Source: Cytidiella melzeri (Eukaryota > Basidiomycota > Agaricomycetes > Polyporales > Irpicaceae). Taken from it: 37,271 bases of DNA. Numbering within the stretch: the stretch's first letter is position 1; each line of letters begins with the position of its first letter. The notes under the pieces are model-generated. The model worked only from the letters and a program-made list of their open reading frames with translations. It did no database searches and was not told where the DNA came from. The position numbers were made by a program, and so were the translations under genes. Location: assembly GCA_022592445.1 (NCBI GenBank), contig JABYQR010000418.1, positions 1-37,271 of the forward strand. The letters are read 5' to 3'. Shown here piece by piece: positions 1 to 9,438 of the stretch.

Positions 1-859
1 GGAATTGATTATCAAGAAACTTTCTCACCAGTCGCACGTTTTGAATCCATACGCATGCTACTAGCTATAGCTGCACTTGAAGATTGGGAAATCGAGGCAT
101 TGGATGTGAAAACAGCTTTTCTTTACGGCGAACTGGATGAAGAAATCTATATGGAACAACCAGAAGGTTTCGTGGAGAAGGGAACGGAGAACCATGTTTG
201 TTTACTTAAAAAGCCATTTATGGACTTAAACAAGCTTCACGAACATGGAATCATATGCAGTCATACGTCTTTCACAGTACATGTCAAATCCAACTGACCA
301 CCATTATAAATCAGCTAAATATATACTGAGATATTTGCTTGGAACGCAGTCCTATGCGATCAAGTATAATGGATCAAGTAATGCTGGTATTATTAGTTAT
401 TCGGATGCAGACTGGGCTGAGAATAAAGACAACAGACATTTGACAACAGGATATGTATTGCTTTTGGCTGAAGGAGCAATTTCCTGGACTTCTAAAAAGC
501 AGAAAACCGTTGCTCTATCATCAATGAAATACATGGCCTTGTGCAAAACTTCCAAGCAATGTTATTGGTTGCGCACCGTGCTCAAAGAATTGGATTTAAA
601 ACAGCAAGAGCCTACCATTCTATGCTGTGATAATCATGGTGCTATTTACTTCACCAAGAAGCCAAAGATAGAGTCACGCTCAAAGCATATTGACATTCGA
701 TATCATTATGTTAGAGAGTTTGTCAAAAATAAGAATGCCGAACTATATGCAGTTCCAACTGAAGAACAGATTGCTGATATCATGACAAAGTCATTGGCAT
801 TTCAGAAGCAATCATACTTCAGTGGGAGATTAGGTCTAATTGATCTAAACACTCACTAA
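1..859 (+). pseudogene. Copia-type pol remnant: RT N-terminal part fused to RNase H
   Basis: This is the 3' end of a Ty1/Copia polyprotein and enters from the left edge. The first ~75 residues are the start of reverse transcriptase (YQETFSPVARFESIR, then LDVKTAFLYGELDEEIYM, PEGF). At about 197-240 one base is missing in the conserved Tyr-Gly-Leu-Lys-Gln box, so the frame shifts. Right after it the sequence jumps to SYAV..LSQYMSNPT, the region just before RNase H. The central RT with its YVDD catalytic box is therefore deleted. RNase H follows in an open frame (245-859): YSDADWAE, SGYV-like TTGYV, ISWTSKKQKTVALSS, CCDNHGAI and SKHIDIRYHYVRE. The usual acidic box (S-T-E-A-E-Y) reads SSMKYMAL, so a catalytic Glu and two residues appear to be lost. 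The stop at 857-859 lies 10 bp before the polypurine tract. The element is dead. Confidence 0.93.
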
Positions 860-869
860 TGTAACGGTT

Positions 870-878
870 AAGTGGGAG
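870..878 (+). promoter_or_regulatory. Polypurine tract of the Copia element
   Basis: AAGTGGGAG lies directly before the TG that opens the LTR at 879. Its position and purine content fit the primer site for plus-strand DNA synthesis. Confidence 0.75.
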
Positions 879-1161
879 TGTTAAAACTATATAATATAAT
901 ATGATATGATATGTAGTTTCCCACGCCTTATTATAAGGATGCTTTAGGTAGCAGAGTTCCCACAGTCTTAGTATGGAAATTATGCAGCCGTATATGGAAA
1001 CTCTAGTAGTAACCATCACATTAGCTGAGACGTACAGGTATGGGTTGTAGTAGTACTATACATATATGTATGCCTGTGTTCTAGTAGCATAGGAAATGAC
1101 ATGGAAAGCACATATGACTCCAGAGGATGCCTAAAGCATACATCTGAGGACAAGTACTAGC

Positions 1162-1269
1162 ATGAGTCATTTACTCATTATGTACGCCTCTGGTACAAGT
1201 GCTGAGCCTAGTCATACAATGAGTCATGCATGAGTCATGCACTCATAGCATGAGTCATGCATGAGTCAT
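1162..1269 (+). promoter_or_regulatory. Five ATGAGTCAT (bZIP/Gcn4-type) sites in Copia U3
   Basis: Perfect copies of the palindromic nonamer ATGAGTCAT start at 1162, 1219, 1230, 1250 and 1261. The last four form two pairs spaced 11 bp, about one helical turn, and repeated 31 bp apart. ATGA(C/G)TCAT is the established binding consensus of Gcn4/AP-1 bZIP factors. That it drives this LTR is inference. Confidence 0.6.
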
Positions 1270-1342
1270 GCACTTAGTAGTACAGTAGAATAGCTGAAGT
1301 AGACATGTATAGTAGTTGCTTACATAAGTAGATACAGACATG

Positions 1343-1350
1343 TATATAAG
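1343..1350 (+). promoter_or_regulatory. TATA box of Copia LTR
   Basis: TATATAAG lies about 50 bp before the LTR end, so R and U5 would together be very short. It is the only good TATA motif in the 3' part of this LTR. Confidence 0.6.
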
Positions 1351-1395
1351 CAGAGCTGCTGAAGCAGCAAGAATAATAAGACTCATCTTCGAAGC

Positions 1396-2871
1396 TTAAC
1401 AGCCTCTATCCCTCGCACACATATTCCACTTTGTTACCGGAGTTTCCTGAGGCTGTAGTACTGCCTTAGGGTGTGGAGTTGACTTATAGCGTTGACAGCG
1501 ATCACAGCCTAGTACGTAAGTCTCAACGAAAGCATTCATCTTTGGCCACCAATAGTGTCGTGAGACTAGCTCTATGGTGCCATGTTTGCCCGGATGACCA
1601 GCCGCGGGTGCGTCATGGCAAGATTTGACGATTTCGTGACGGAGCTCTTTGTTGTTAGGGATGTAGAGTTTTCCCTTGTAATAGATGAGCCCGTCACTCT
1701 CTTCCCATTCGAGTAAACCGCTGACAAGTTTGCGAGGACCCTTCTTGCGAAGGGTAGCGAGAGCTTGTGCGACTTCTGCTTCTTGCTCCGTGCATTCTCG
1801 GATCTTTGATCCGAGTGGAGGAGCAGTGGCAAGCGCACTGGTAGCGAGGATCCGGAAGTGTTCCGGTTTCAGTACCACCTGATCCTTGTTGTCTTCTTCG
1901 TTCGTGACAGCGTGGGAGTGAAGACGAGAGAGAGGATCAGCGTGTATCATGGTACTACCGGGCTTGTGTACCAACACGAAGTCGAAGTCAGCCAAAAGTA
2001 ATGACCAACGTGCTTGACGTCGAGTGAGGTGTTGTGCAGTCTTCCAGTATTGCAGGTTTGCGTGATCTGTCCAAATCTCAAACGGTTCCTTGAGCCCCTC
2101 AAGGTAGTGGCGCCAATCTTTGAGAGCCTCGGTGATGGCTAACATCTCTCGATCAAAGATTTCGTAGTTACGCTCTGCTTCAGTCATGGATGCAGATCGG
2201 TAGGCAATAGGGTGGTAGAATCCATCTTCCTTTGATTTCTGGGAGATGGTTCCACCAGTCACATAGCCCGAGGCATCGACTTCTAGACGTGTAGGGAGTT
2301 CAGGGTCCCAGACTGCCAAGATAGGCTTAGTGGTAAAGGCCTTCTTTAGCAGCGTGAAGGCAGTCTCTTGTGCTGGACCCCAGACGAACGGTACATCCTT
2401 CTTAGTAAGGTTGTGTAGAGGCCGTGCGTGCTTTGAGAAGTCTTGAATGAAGCGGCGGTAGAAGTTGGCAAACCCGATGAATCCTCTGACTTCTTTGAGG
2501 TTCTTGGGTGTGGGCCACGTAGAAACTGCTTGGACTTTGACAGGGTCCATAGCTACTTTGCCGGCGCGAATGATCAACCCGAAGTACTCGATCTCAGATT
2601 TCTCAAACTCGCACTTTTCCGGCCGGAGGTAGAGATCGTGCTGCTGAAGTCGCTCGAGGACTTCATGAACAACCTTGCGGTGCTCTGTCAGGTTGTTACT
2701 CCAGATCAAGATGTCATCTAGATAGACAGCCACCTTGCCCTCGGCCACGAGGTCGGCGAAGATGTTGTCCATCAGAGCTTGGAAGGTAGCGGGTGAGTTC
2801 GTGAGACCAAAGAACATGACTTTAGGTTCAAAGAGTCCTCGGTTGGTAACGAAAGCCGCTTTGTACTCATC
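1396..2871 (-). pseudogene. Gypsy-A pol, 3' part: RT catalytic core, RNase H, integrase N-terminus
   Basis: This frame follows the in-frame TGA at 2874-2872 without any shift, so it is the continuation of the upstream RT frame. It shows FFGLTNSPATFQALM, the RT catalytic YLDDILIWS, GFIGFANFYRRFI and the connection to RNase H. RNase H keeps its acidic residues in EVDASGYVTGG, YEIFDREMLAI and WTDHANLQYW, followed by the tether KPGSTMIHADPLSR. The integrase zinc-binding domain is present with its His pair (HEIVKSCHDAPAAGHPGKHG) and CDRCQ. The frame ends after WNMCARDRGC, where the Copia LTR supplies TAA. The integrase catalytic core is absent from the window. Confidence 0.9.
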
Positions 2872-4005
2872 TCATTCTTTGATGCGGACATTGTGATATC
2901 CCCAACAAACATCAAACTTGGTGAAGATTTTTGCACCCTTGAGCTTGTTGATGATGTCGGTGGCAAGCGGTAGAGGGTAGCGATTCTTTACAGTGATGTT
3001 GTGGAGTTTCCAGTAGTCCTGAATAAGTCGGAGTTTGTTGTCCTTCTTTTTGATGAAGAAGACTGGAGAAGCCATTGGAGACTTAGAAGGCGTGATGTAA
3101 CCTTTTGACAGGTTCTCCTGAATGAACTTGTTAAGCTTGGCTTGTTCATTCAGGGGCATGGGGTAAACTTTCGATTTGATGGTCTCCGGAGCGTCTGGTT
3201 TGAGATCAATCGAATCGTCCCAGGGCTGATGCTGGGGTAGCCGATTAGACTCTTCCTCAGAGAAGACTTTAGCGTGTCTGTGGTACTCTGATGGAACGAT
3301 GTCTTTGAAGGAGCGCTGAGCTTTAGCTTCGTTTGCTTCGGCAGCAAGCTTAGTAGAGTAGGTGAAGCCAGCCATACACCAGACTTCGTCAGTGGTGTCT
3401 TGGATAATCCCGGCTTTGACCCACTGTCCACGTTCTTTGCGGTTACCGTCAACCTTCTGGAAAGGTTCATTAGGAGATTCTTCCGAGCCGCTCGGAATAG
3501 TCATTTCTCCTTTTTCCCAGTTAACGGTAGGGTTTACGCGTTTGAGCCATGGTAGCCCAAGAATTACGCCTTCTGGACCTAAGTCCGTGACAAGAAACTC
3601 TGCCTTTTCTGTGTGGTCTCTGACTGTGAGTGTAAGGCGAACGAAGTGCGTTAATCCGCCAGCTTTATTCTTAGTTCCGTCAATGTTATGCAATGAGATG
3701 ACCCTTTCGAGCGGGTGCTGAATAATCTTATGCTTCTTGACGAACTGGTGACTGATGAATAAAGCTGTAGCTCCTGAATCGATCATAGCAGGAATGCGAA
3801 TGCTTCTATTCAGACCTTTAACTAGTACATGTACACGGAAATGTGATGATAACCGATCTAACGACGATATAGTACATGAGGAGATAGTAGACGAGGGGCA
3901 GGGGATAGACTTTGTACACGAAGACAACGAGGCAGAAGACGAGAGGAATGAGGACGGGGTATCAGAGGGACTTGCAGCTGCGGCTGTGTCACGAGTCCTC
4001 TTCAA
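2872..4005 (-). pseudogene. Gypsy-A pol, 5' part: retropepsin and RT N-terminal half
   Basis: The frame overlaps the gag stop and has no ATG there: it opens at a T-run with TTG. A Ser/Thr-rich linker of ~50 residues comes first. The aspartic protease carries MIDSGATALFIS and the second conserved block ILGLPWLKRVNP. RT motifs follow: SKGYITPSKSPMASPVFF, KKKDNKLRLIQDY, NRYPLPL and FTKFDVCWGYHNVRI. A single nonsense codon TGA (2874-2872), just before DEYKAAF, separates it from the catalytic half. It was probably a CGA or GGA codon. The protease catalytic Asp is intact. Confidence 0.9.
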
Positions 4006-5254
4006 AAAACCACGTTGATTTTGGCCGCCATTTCGTCCATTCGCTTCTTCTGAAGCTCCAGCATGTCCTTGAGGGCAGCAATTTTAGCCTCCTTGTCGTC
4101 GGACGCGTCTTGCTTTGTTGTGGCGACAGTCAACGAGGTTGACGAGGTGGCCGCAACTTTTTGTTCTTTAAGGACGCCTTGAAGCCTTTTCAGGCAAACG
4201 CACCCCCAGTGACCGGTACCACCGCAGTGGTTGCAAACCGGGTCCTCTGGGTGCTTAGAGTCCCTTTTCTTATGGCTCTCCGAACCACAAACCGAGCAGC
4301 GCTTGCTCATCTCCTTCTTCCATTTCTGGAAGATCTCCTGTTTGCCTAGCCCCGCAAAGAATGCATCAAACGAGGCGGAGAAACGAGAGGCGTCGATCTC
4401 CATCGCATTGGGATCACGAAACGCTTGCTGGTGGGACTTGCCATGTCCCGAGGAACTGTCCACCATGACTTTCCCAGTGCTGTTGCGTAGATCCGCTAGC
4501 TGAGCGTCTACTGCCTTGCACTGGTCCTTCAGTGCATCGTAAGTTGTAGCGTGGGTCTAGAAGTAAGAGACGCGCTGAAGGTATTCCATACTCAAGCTCG
4601 ACTTGAGACGGTCGAAAAGGTCCTGCTGGCTCCAGCCAGTGCGAGGGGCCCAGGTCTCAAACTCCGAGATGTGGGCGGCGAACGTCTTGTTACCCTGCTT
4701 CATACCGGCAACCTTTGTTTTGGCCTCCATGACCGCGTCAATAGGCTCAAACTTTGCCTTGAAGGCCTCAATGAAGATGTCCCAGCTGCTGCCAAACGCT
4801 GGTTTGCTGCTGGCCAGCTCCTCAATGTGAGGGCGAGCCCAGTCTGCGGCGTCGTCCTGCATGAATGACAAGGCGCTGGTGATGAGTTTGTGAGGATCGA
4901 AGATCCTCGCGCCATTTTTATCCAGCCGTACTTTGCCTTCGGTGTCCTGCTGGAAAAACGCTTTGCCTTGATTTTGCACCCAGACTATGAACGCGTGGCG
5001 GAAGAGCCTGGCTTCTGACAATGTTTTTCCCTTAAGGACACCGGCTTCTCCACAATACTCCATTCCCGGGAGGTTTGAGTGGACGTAGCGGCTGTCGTTG
5101 ATTGTGCTGTAGTGAGGGCGGCCACTTGGTCGGTCAGTCCAGCCATTTTTTGCGTCAGGATTCCAAACATATTTAAGATGTCCTGACCGCTCAGGTTGGG
5201 CGTGGGGTTAGGAGCAGAAGCGTCCTCAGGGGCGGTGTGCTGAGTAGGGCCCAT
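4002..5254 (-). pseudogene. Gypsy-A gag with zinc knuckles
   Basis: The start is the ATG at 5254, which is matched by an ATG at the same place in the right copy (36034) and in Gypsy-B (27394). In order: a Pro/Ala-rich N-terminus, the block SIVEKPVS, a capsid-like helical domain (SALSFMQDDAADWARPHIEE, AFKAKFEPID, MKQGNKTFAAHISEFE), AMEIDASRF, then two Cys boxes (CSVCGSESH and CNHCGGTGHWGCVC, the latter CX2CX4HX4C). The C-terminus is a Lys/Asp-rich helix (IAALKDMLELQKK). Two lesions are seen against the right copy: one T missing at 5034-5035 (frameshift) and CAG changed to TAG at 4559-4557. The gag stop TGA (4004-4002) sits in a run of six T, and pol lies in the -1 frame. Confidence 0.88.
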
Positions 5255-5497
5255 GTCTTCTTTTGTGATGAGTCGATAATTTTCTACAGAGGGTATTTGG
5301 TAGGTTTCGGTGAAATACTCGTGTTCGATAGCTTCAGTTGGGTCTAACTGATTTAATTGATTAGGGCACGGTTGATTTTCACACCCGTAGAATGATCCTT
5401 TGTTGGCTCGGAAGTGGTCGTCTGTGACCGCGACAGGATCAAAGAAATGGATGCAATTATCACAAATCAGGCTTTCTGAAGACGTGGTGGGCAAAAC
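5255..5497 (-). other. Cys/His segment in the gag frame, upstream of the gag ATG
   Basis: The gag frame stays open upstream of its ATG as far as about 5550 but offers no ATG there. It encodes CDNCIHFFD, then about 20 residues later CENQPCPN, i.e. C-x2-C-x-H followed by C-x4-C. The same block is in frame with gag in the right copy (CDNCIHFFD at ~35940, then cut by a deletion). In Gypsy-B it reads C-x-NYPHAFN ... CKTQPCPN at ~27150-27250. Conservation across two families suggests that it is translated, either as a gag extension or as a small separate protein. The function is unknown; metal binding is inference from the Cys/His spacing. Confidence 0.5.
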
Positions 5498-5507
5498 TGT
5501 GGACTGT

Positions 5508-6188
5508 CTAGATCCACTCGAAGTAGCTATCGTTATTAACTACGTTAAGTTGTGCAAGAACTTTGCTATAGTTCTTGCGAAGCTGCTTAAACAAAACTTT
5601 CCCAATTGCTTTGCAACCCCAGTCTAGGAGTTGCCACTTGCGGTCGGCTGTGACTCTGCGCAGTTGAGAAGTTCTTGTAGCTCTGTGAGAGCTTGTAAGC
5701 GTGTACAGACAGCGGTAAGCTTCGGCCTGAAGATACCGATGAGGTCAACCGGTGATAACTTCTTGAAGTCTATCAGTACCGGTTTGGGTGCAGCGGGAGC
5801 GGGAGTGGGCGGAGGAAGCTTGGCGAGCCGCTCAGCGAGAGTTGGCTTGTGAGTCTGTTGCTCAGCAAGAGTTCGAGCACATTCCTCGGCTGCACGCTCT
5901 CCGTATGCTCGGGCAGAAGCGCGAAGTTGTCGATTTTCCTCGTAAGAGGGGACGGTGAGGGTGATGCCTTTGACAGGCGGCTTCTTTGATACGTACTTCG
6001 CAACGTTGACGAGGTCTTTGTCAGACCAGTGATGAGGTTGACCGCTCTTACGCTTGGCAGCGAGAGCGTCGAGGAAAGATGGGGGGAGGCATCTCTTGAG
6101 CTGAGGCTCGTTTGTAGAGAGGTCCTTGGAAAAACGGGTGCGCGTGTCCTTAGGCACTGAACAACGCAGGGGTAGAAACGGACGACAT
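5508..6188 (-). pseudogene. ORF0 of Gypsy-A (unknown protein upstream of gag), broken
   Basis: An extra reading frame lies between the LTR and gag. Recognisable blocks are VPKDTRTRFSKDL, KRCLPPSFLDALAAKRKSG, HHWSDKDLVNVAKYVSKKPP, LTVPSYEENRQLRASARAYG and KPTLAERLAKLPPP, then REWQ/DRKWQLLDWG-KAIG-like sequence near the end and a TAG at 5510-5508. Against the right copy (35153-35917), about 80 bp are missing near 5655 and the frame shifts, giving an early stop at 5624. The likely ATG at 6188-6186 is also out of phase by a small indel. I recognise no domain. The protein is charged, helical and has Pro-rich linkers. Confidence 0.75.
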
Positions 6189-6287
6189 AAGTAGTAGCTC
6201 AACGGTATGGAAAGACCGGAGACGTACTCGTCAAACAGGAATAAACTTCTTTAAACGGTGGGAATGGGGACCCAGGGTTTCACAACG

Positions 6288-6297
6288 ATCTCGACCT
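6288..6297 (-). promoter_or_regulatory. Primer-binding site of Gypsy-A left copy (self-priming type)
   Basis: Reading on the minus strand, the LTR ends in TGACA, then TT, then AGGTCGAGAT. This is complementary to the segment ATCTCAACCT of its own LTR (6446-6437), with one mismatch that looks like decay of a CpG. The right copy pairs perfectly. It does not look like a tRNA 3' end, which would start with TGG. Confidence 0.65.
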
Positions 6298-6299
6298 AA

Positions 6300-6990
6300 T
6301 GTCACAGAGACGAAGCTTGATGCAACTAAAAGGGACACAAAGTGGAAAACGACGAGGAGGTGGTGGCAGGTGTAGAGCACAATGCTTTCACCAGCTATCA
6401 GACTTTATTCAAGTTGCTAGCCCAGTGAAGACCAAGAGGTTGAGATGGGGGGCTAGGAGCATACATGCAGCATCTTATATATACTTCAGGGACCTGCGCA
6501 CAGACCATGTTTGAGGGCAGGCTTTGCAAGAAGCTGTGTGAACAAAAAACAAAAGAACTACCTAAAGGAGAACAATAGCTATTGTGTAGACCTTGCCAAG
6601 AACTCTACTCATGAGAGAATCTATCTAAAAGGAGACCAACTATTGTATTCCATTCCCACACCTGTGAGAACATCCTTCCATAAAGAGAACAATAAGGAAA
6701 GAACAAAAGGAGTCCATGTGGACGTCATTTATGACATCAAACCCTAGCTATGGGCTGAGCCATGTGGTTGTAGCCATGTGGTCTTACTTAAGCTAAGTCA
6801 CATGCCAGTGTGACGTAGTAGCAAGTAACGTGACCGTGTGGAGCGTCTAATCCACGTGATACGGGCGCTTAATAGACGTGCAAAGGAGTTTGTGCAGAGA
6901 AGGTTGCAACTAAGCTGCAGCCCGGAGTTTTACAGATAAAAACAAGAGGTAAATTGCGAAAATTAAGGGCTAGTCAGGCCATCCATGACA
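6300..6990 (-). mobile_element. Gypsy-A 5' LTR, 691 bp
   Basis: On the minus strand it begins TGTCATGGATGG at 6990 and ends TGACA at 6300, with 5-bp inverted ends. A TATA box lies at 6483-6476. It matches the LTR at 34278-35034 along its length but is 66 bp shorter, because it lacks one copy of a direct repeat (see findings). Motifs shared with the other LTRs include GTGCGCAGGT upstream of TATA and several CTATTGTT-type sites. It is the boundary with element D copy 1. Confidence 0.9.
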
Positions 6991-8893
6991 CTTCCTGGTG
7001 CAAACATCTTCTCAATTGAAGTGGAATTGAGCAAGTTATGGCCTGTCTACTGAAAATGTCATCCAGACTCATATTCAAACTCCACTCCTGCTGGCAAATA
7101 ATGTTAAATTCTGGTCAGGTACATGCGCAGCAACTACAAACATTGCTTGCTCTCTGAACAAGGAATACAATCAGAAGACATGTCACAAACATCATTGGCT
7201 CTGAGCAAGAATTACCAGTACTTTGGAAGCTAACTACAAGTTCTCAACACCTACATTCTTAGACAATGTAAATTTGTGGCTGCATTAGTAGTGAGTACTG
7301 TATCTGATCATTCCACAAAGTGTCACAACTGTTAGTTCCTCTCTGAGCAGGAGTTACAATCAGAACACAGCCTGTGGCAGTTCCAATGAGGGTGGGGCAG
7401 TTCAGACATCAACAGGGCATGGTTGCATCAGCAGCAAGCACTGCATCGGATTGTTGTGCAAAGTTTCACAAGCAGTAGTTGCTCTCTAAGGAGGAGTTAC
7501 AATTAGACTATAGCCTGTGGCAGTTCTGATGGGTCTGAGGCAGTTCAGACATCAACAGGATGTGGTCACATCACCATAGAGCACTGCCTTTGATTCTTCC
7601 ATACAGTTTGACAACCACTAGTTGCCCCATAAGCAGGAGTTACAATCAGAACATAGCCTGTGGCAGCTCTGATGGGGGTGAGACAGTGCAGACATCAGCT
7701 AGACATGGTTTCATCAGCAGCCAGTGCTGCGTTCAATTGCTCCACAAAGTTTCACAACCACTACTTTCTGAGCAGAAATTACAGCTGTAGCAGCTCTAAT
7801 AGGGGTGAGGCAGTTCAGACATCAACAGCACATAGTTGCATTAGCAGCAGGCACTGCTTCCGATTGCTTCAACAAGTTTTACAACCATTAGTAGGAGTTT
7901 CAATCACAACACAGCCTGTAGCAGTTTCCATGGGGGTGAGGCAGTTCAGACATCAGCAAGATGTGGTTGCATTAGGAGCAAGCACTGCATCTGATTGTCC
8001 ACATAGTTTCACACCCACTGGTTGCTTTCTGAGCAGGAGTTACAATCAGATCACAGTCTATGGGAGTTTCAATGTGAACAAGGCAGTTCAGACATCAACA
8101 GGACACGTAACATGTTTGAGCAATTGATCTAATGAGACACCTTCAAGCTGTTCATTATTGATCTAAGCAATTCACTAGAATCAGCAGTGAACACTGCCCA
8201 AGATCAATGACAAGATAGATGGAGCCCCTTGCTACCATTGGTGACTACCTTTATCATTGTATGGCTCCTTCTCCCGCAACCAAACTTATCATTTGTAGTA
8301 AGATCACTTTATCCCAGATCAAGTTGCCTATCAACGGTGTTACCAATGGCAAATGCCCGTAATACAGTCAATATTTATGACCAGATGGCTTGGTAAGGTC
8401 CTTACCAGGAACAGAGTTGTTTACTGAGGTTTGATTTGGAAACAAAGTCACAGGTGCAATTAACTATTTCATGCTATACAATTTATTCAATTTGCTATCA
8501 GTCACATAATCACTTGTAGCCCTGCTCCTGCGGTTTACCAAATTGTATCCAGATTATTAAGCATGGTTCTGCACCATTAAGGAGAAGATGTGTGTTGAAC
8601 GGTCTTTGTCTCCATGCTCTTCTCCACAAACTTGTTGTAATTCTGTACTCACAGCCATTGTTGCACTTCAAACAATACAGCATAGTTTGTCTTCTTTCAT
8701 GAACATTTGTGTGCTCCAGTGAAGACAAACCACCAAGTTACTATACATCACTCACTGAAGAAGTTATTCCCAACCAAGTTACTTGGTCAGGCTGCTACCA
8801 GCACCAAGTTTACTTACATCTGGCTCAAAAAGTAATATTTATTCAATCTTCAGGAATTGTACTTGCCACTTGCCGGCTTTGCTAACGCTAGTA
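6991..8893 (+). mobile_element. Element D copy 1 (non-autonomous, TIR-bearing), left end missing
   Basis: This stretch matches 21170-23209 from end to end in the same orientation. It starts internally, at sequence equivalent to 21165 in copy 3, so Gypsy-A has split it and about 320 bp of its left end should lie beyond the Gypsy element. The right end holds TTCAATCTTCAGGAATTGTA (8842-8861), whose reverse complement matches the left end of copy 3 (20851-20870) at 19 of 20 positions, i.e. a terminal inverted repeat. A 35-bp tail after it is also shared with copy 3. No transposase or long frame is present. Confidence 0.7.
7300..8110 (+). repeat. 143-bp tandem repeat, six units, inside element D copy 1
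   Basis: Each unit contains GGAGTTACAATCAGAACACAG, GTGAGGCAGTTCAGACATCA, CATCAGCAGCAAGCACTGCAT and CACAAAGTTTCACAACC-like blocks. The GTTAC-type anchor falls at 7353, 7496, 7639, 7778, 7897 and 8039, giving spacings of 143, 143, 139, 119 and 142 bp. The unit encodes no consistent open frame. Confidence 0.85.
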
Positions 8894-9376
8894 TACTGTT
8901 GGTATTAGAAGGTGAGTTAAAATCTGCAGGTCACGGTCGCCAACTTCATTGGTAACAATCACACACCATCTTCAGGTCTCGACGTCCATTGTGATACAGC
9001 TGTCGAGCTTCTTCATACGTATCTATTGGGGCTCAACAAATACATATGGCATGTGTCCCATACGGCTTGGAACAATGCACACCGGCAACTCATAGCAATT
9101 CAGCTGCAAATTTCATCAGTGGACGGGCTGTCAATATATCCTGTGTGGGGGAATTACTTGGTCAAATAATGTAACAACCTGATCGGGAAACACTTCAAAT
9201 CCTTGCAGCAAGTTGGCGCGTTTTATGTACATCCCAATCTCCTGGAGAATGAGCACGGTGGTCTGCTACTTAATATCTGGAAGGCAACAGGCGGGTTAGG
9301 GGCACTTCTCTTTGATCATGCAACCGATGACATGTCCACATACCTGCCCAGTCGGACTCAGTCCTTTGTGTACAAA

Positions 9377-9438
9377 GTTTCGATGGGAGGTTGCTAACCG
9401 TGACGTTGTGTTAACGTTTTTGTGGTCAACTCTTCTAG
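9377..9438 (+). other. Predicted 62-bp spliceosomal intron
   Basis: GTTTCG at 9377 and TTCTAG at 9438 bound the segment, with branch-like TTAAC about 25 nt before the acceptor. Removing it joins SFVYK to EDLEVLIGN in frame and removes a stop codon. It fits the typical fungal intron length. Confidence 0.65.

Larger units (their letters stand above)
879..1401 (+). mobile_element. Copia 3' LTR, 523 bp, complete
   Basis: The LTR opens with TGTTAA at 879 and closes with TTAACA at 1396-1401, a perfect 6-bp terminal inverted repeat. A polypurine tract precedes it and a TATA box lies at 1343-1350. Beyond 1401 the sequence is Gypsy-A integrase read on the minus strand, so this Copia element is inserted into Gypsy-A. 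The Gypsy frame reads straight into the LTR and takes its stop codon (TAA, 1398-1396) from the LTR end. The 5' half of the Copia element and the rest of Gypsy-A lie to the left of the window, so the target duplication cannot be tested here. Confidence 0.88.
1402..6990 (-). mobile_element. Gypsy-A, left copy, truncated at its 3' side by Copia
   Basis: Reading on the minus strand, the order is LTR (6990-6300), primer-binding site, ORF0, Cys/His segment, gag, protease, RT, RNase H and the start of integrase. The Copia LTR then breaks in at 1401. A second copy of the same family lies at 34278-37271 on the other strand and lets the lesions be read by comparison. These are a deletion in ORF0, a one-base loss in gag, one nonsense codon in gag (4557-4559) and one in RT (2872-2874). 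The 3' half of integrase and the 3' LTR would lie left of the window. The element lies within element D copy 1. Confidence 0.9.

Noticed and set aside
3998..4012. Canonical -1 slippery heptamer at the Gypsy-A gag-pol overlap
   Set aside because: The T6 run is not in the X-XXY-YYZ phase of the gag frame, and Gypsy-B has T5 with pol at +1, so a single T insertion is the simpler explanation.
1572..4868. Frames of 60-120 codons on the plus strand and other frames opposite Gypsy-A pol and gag
   Set aside because: They overlap well-supported retroelement frames, show no motif, and arise from the codon use of the real strand.
7300..8110. CRISPR-like array
   Set aside because: The units are 143-bp contiguous tandem repeats without spacers, inside a repeated eukaryotic element.
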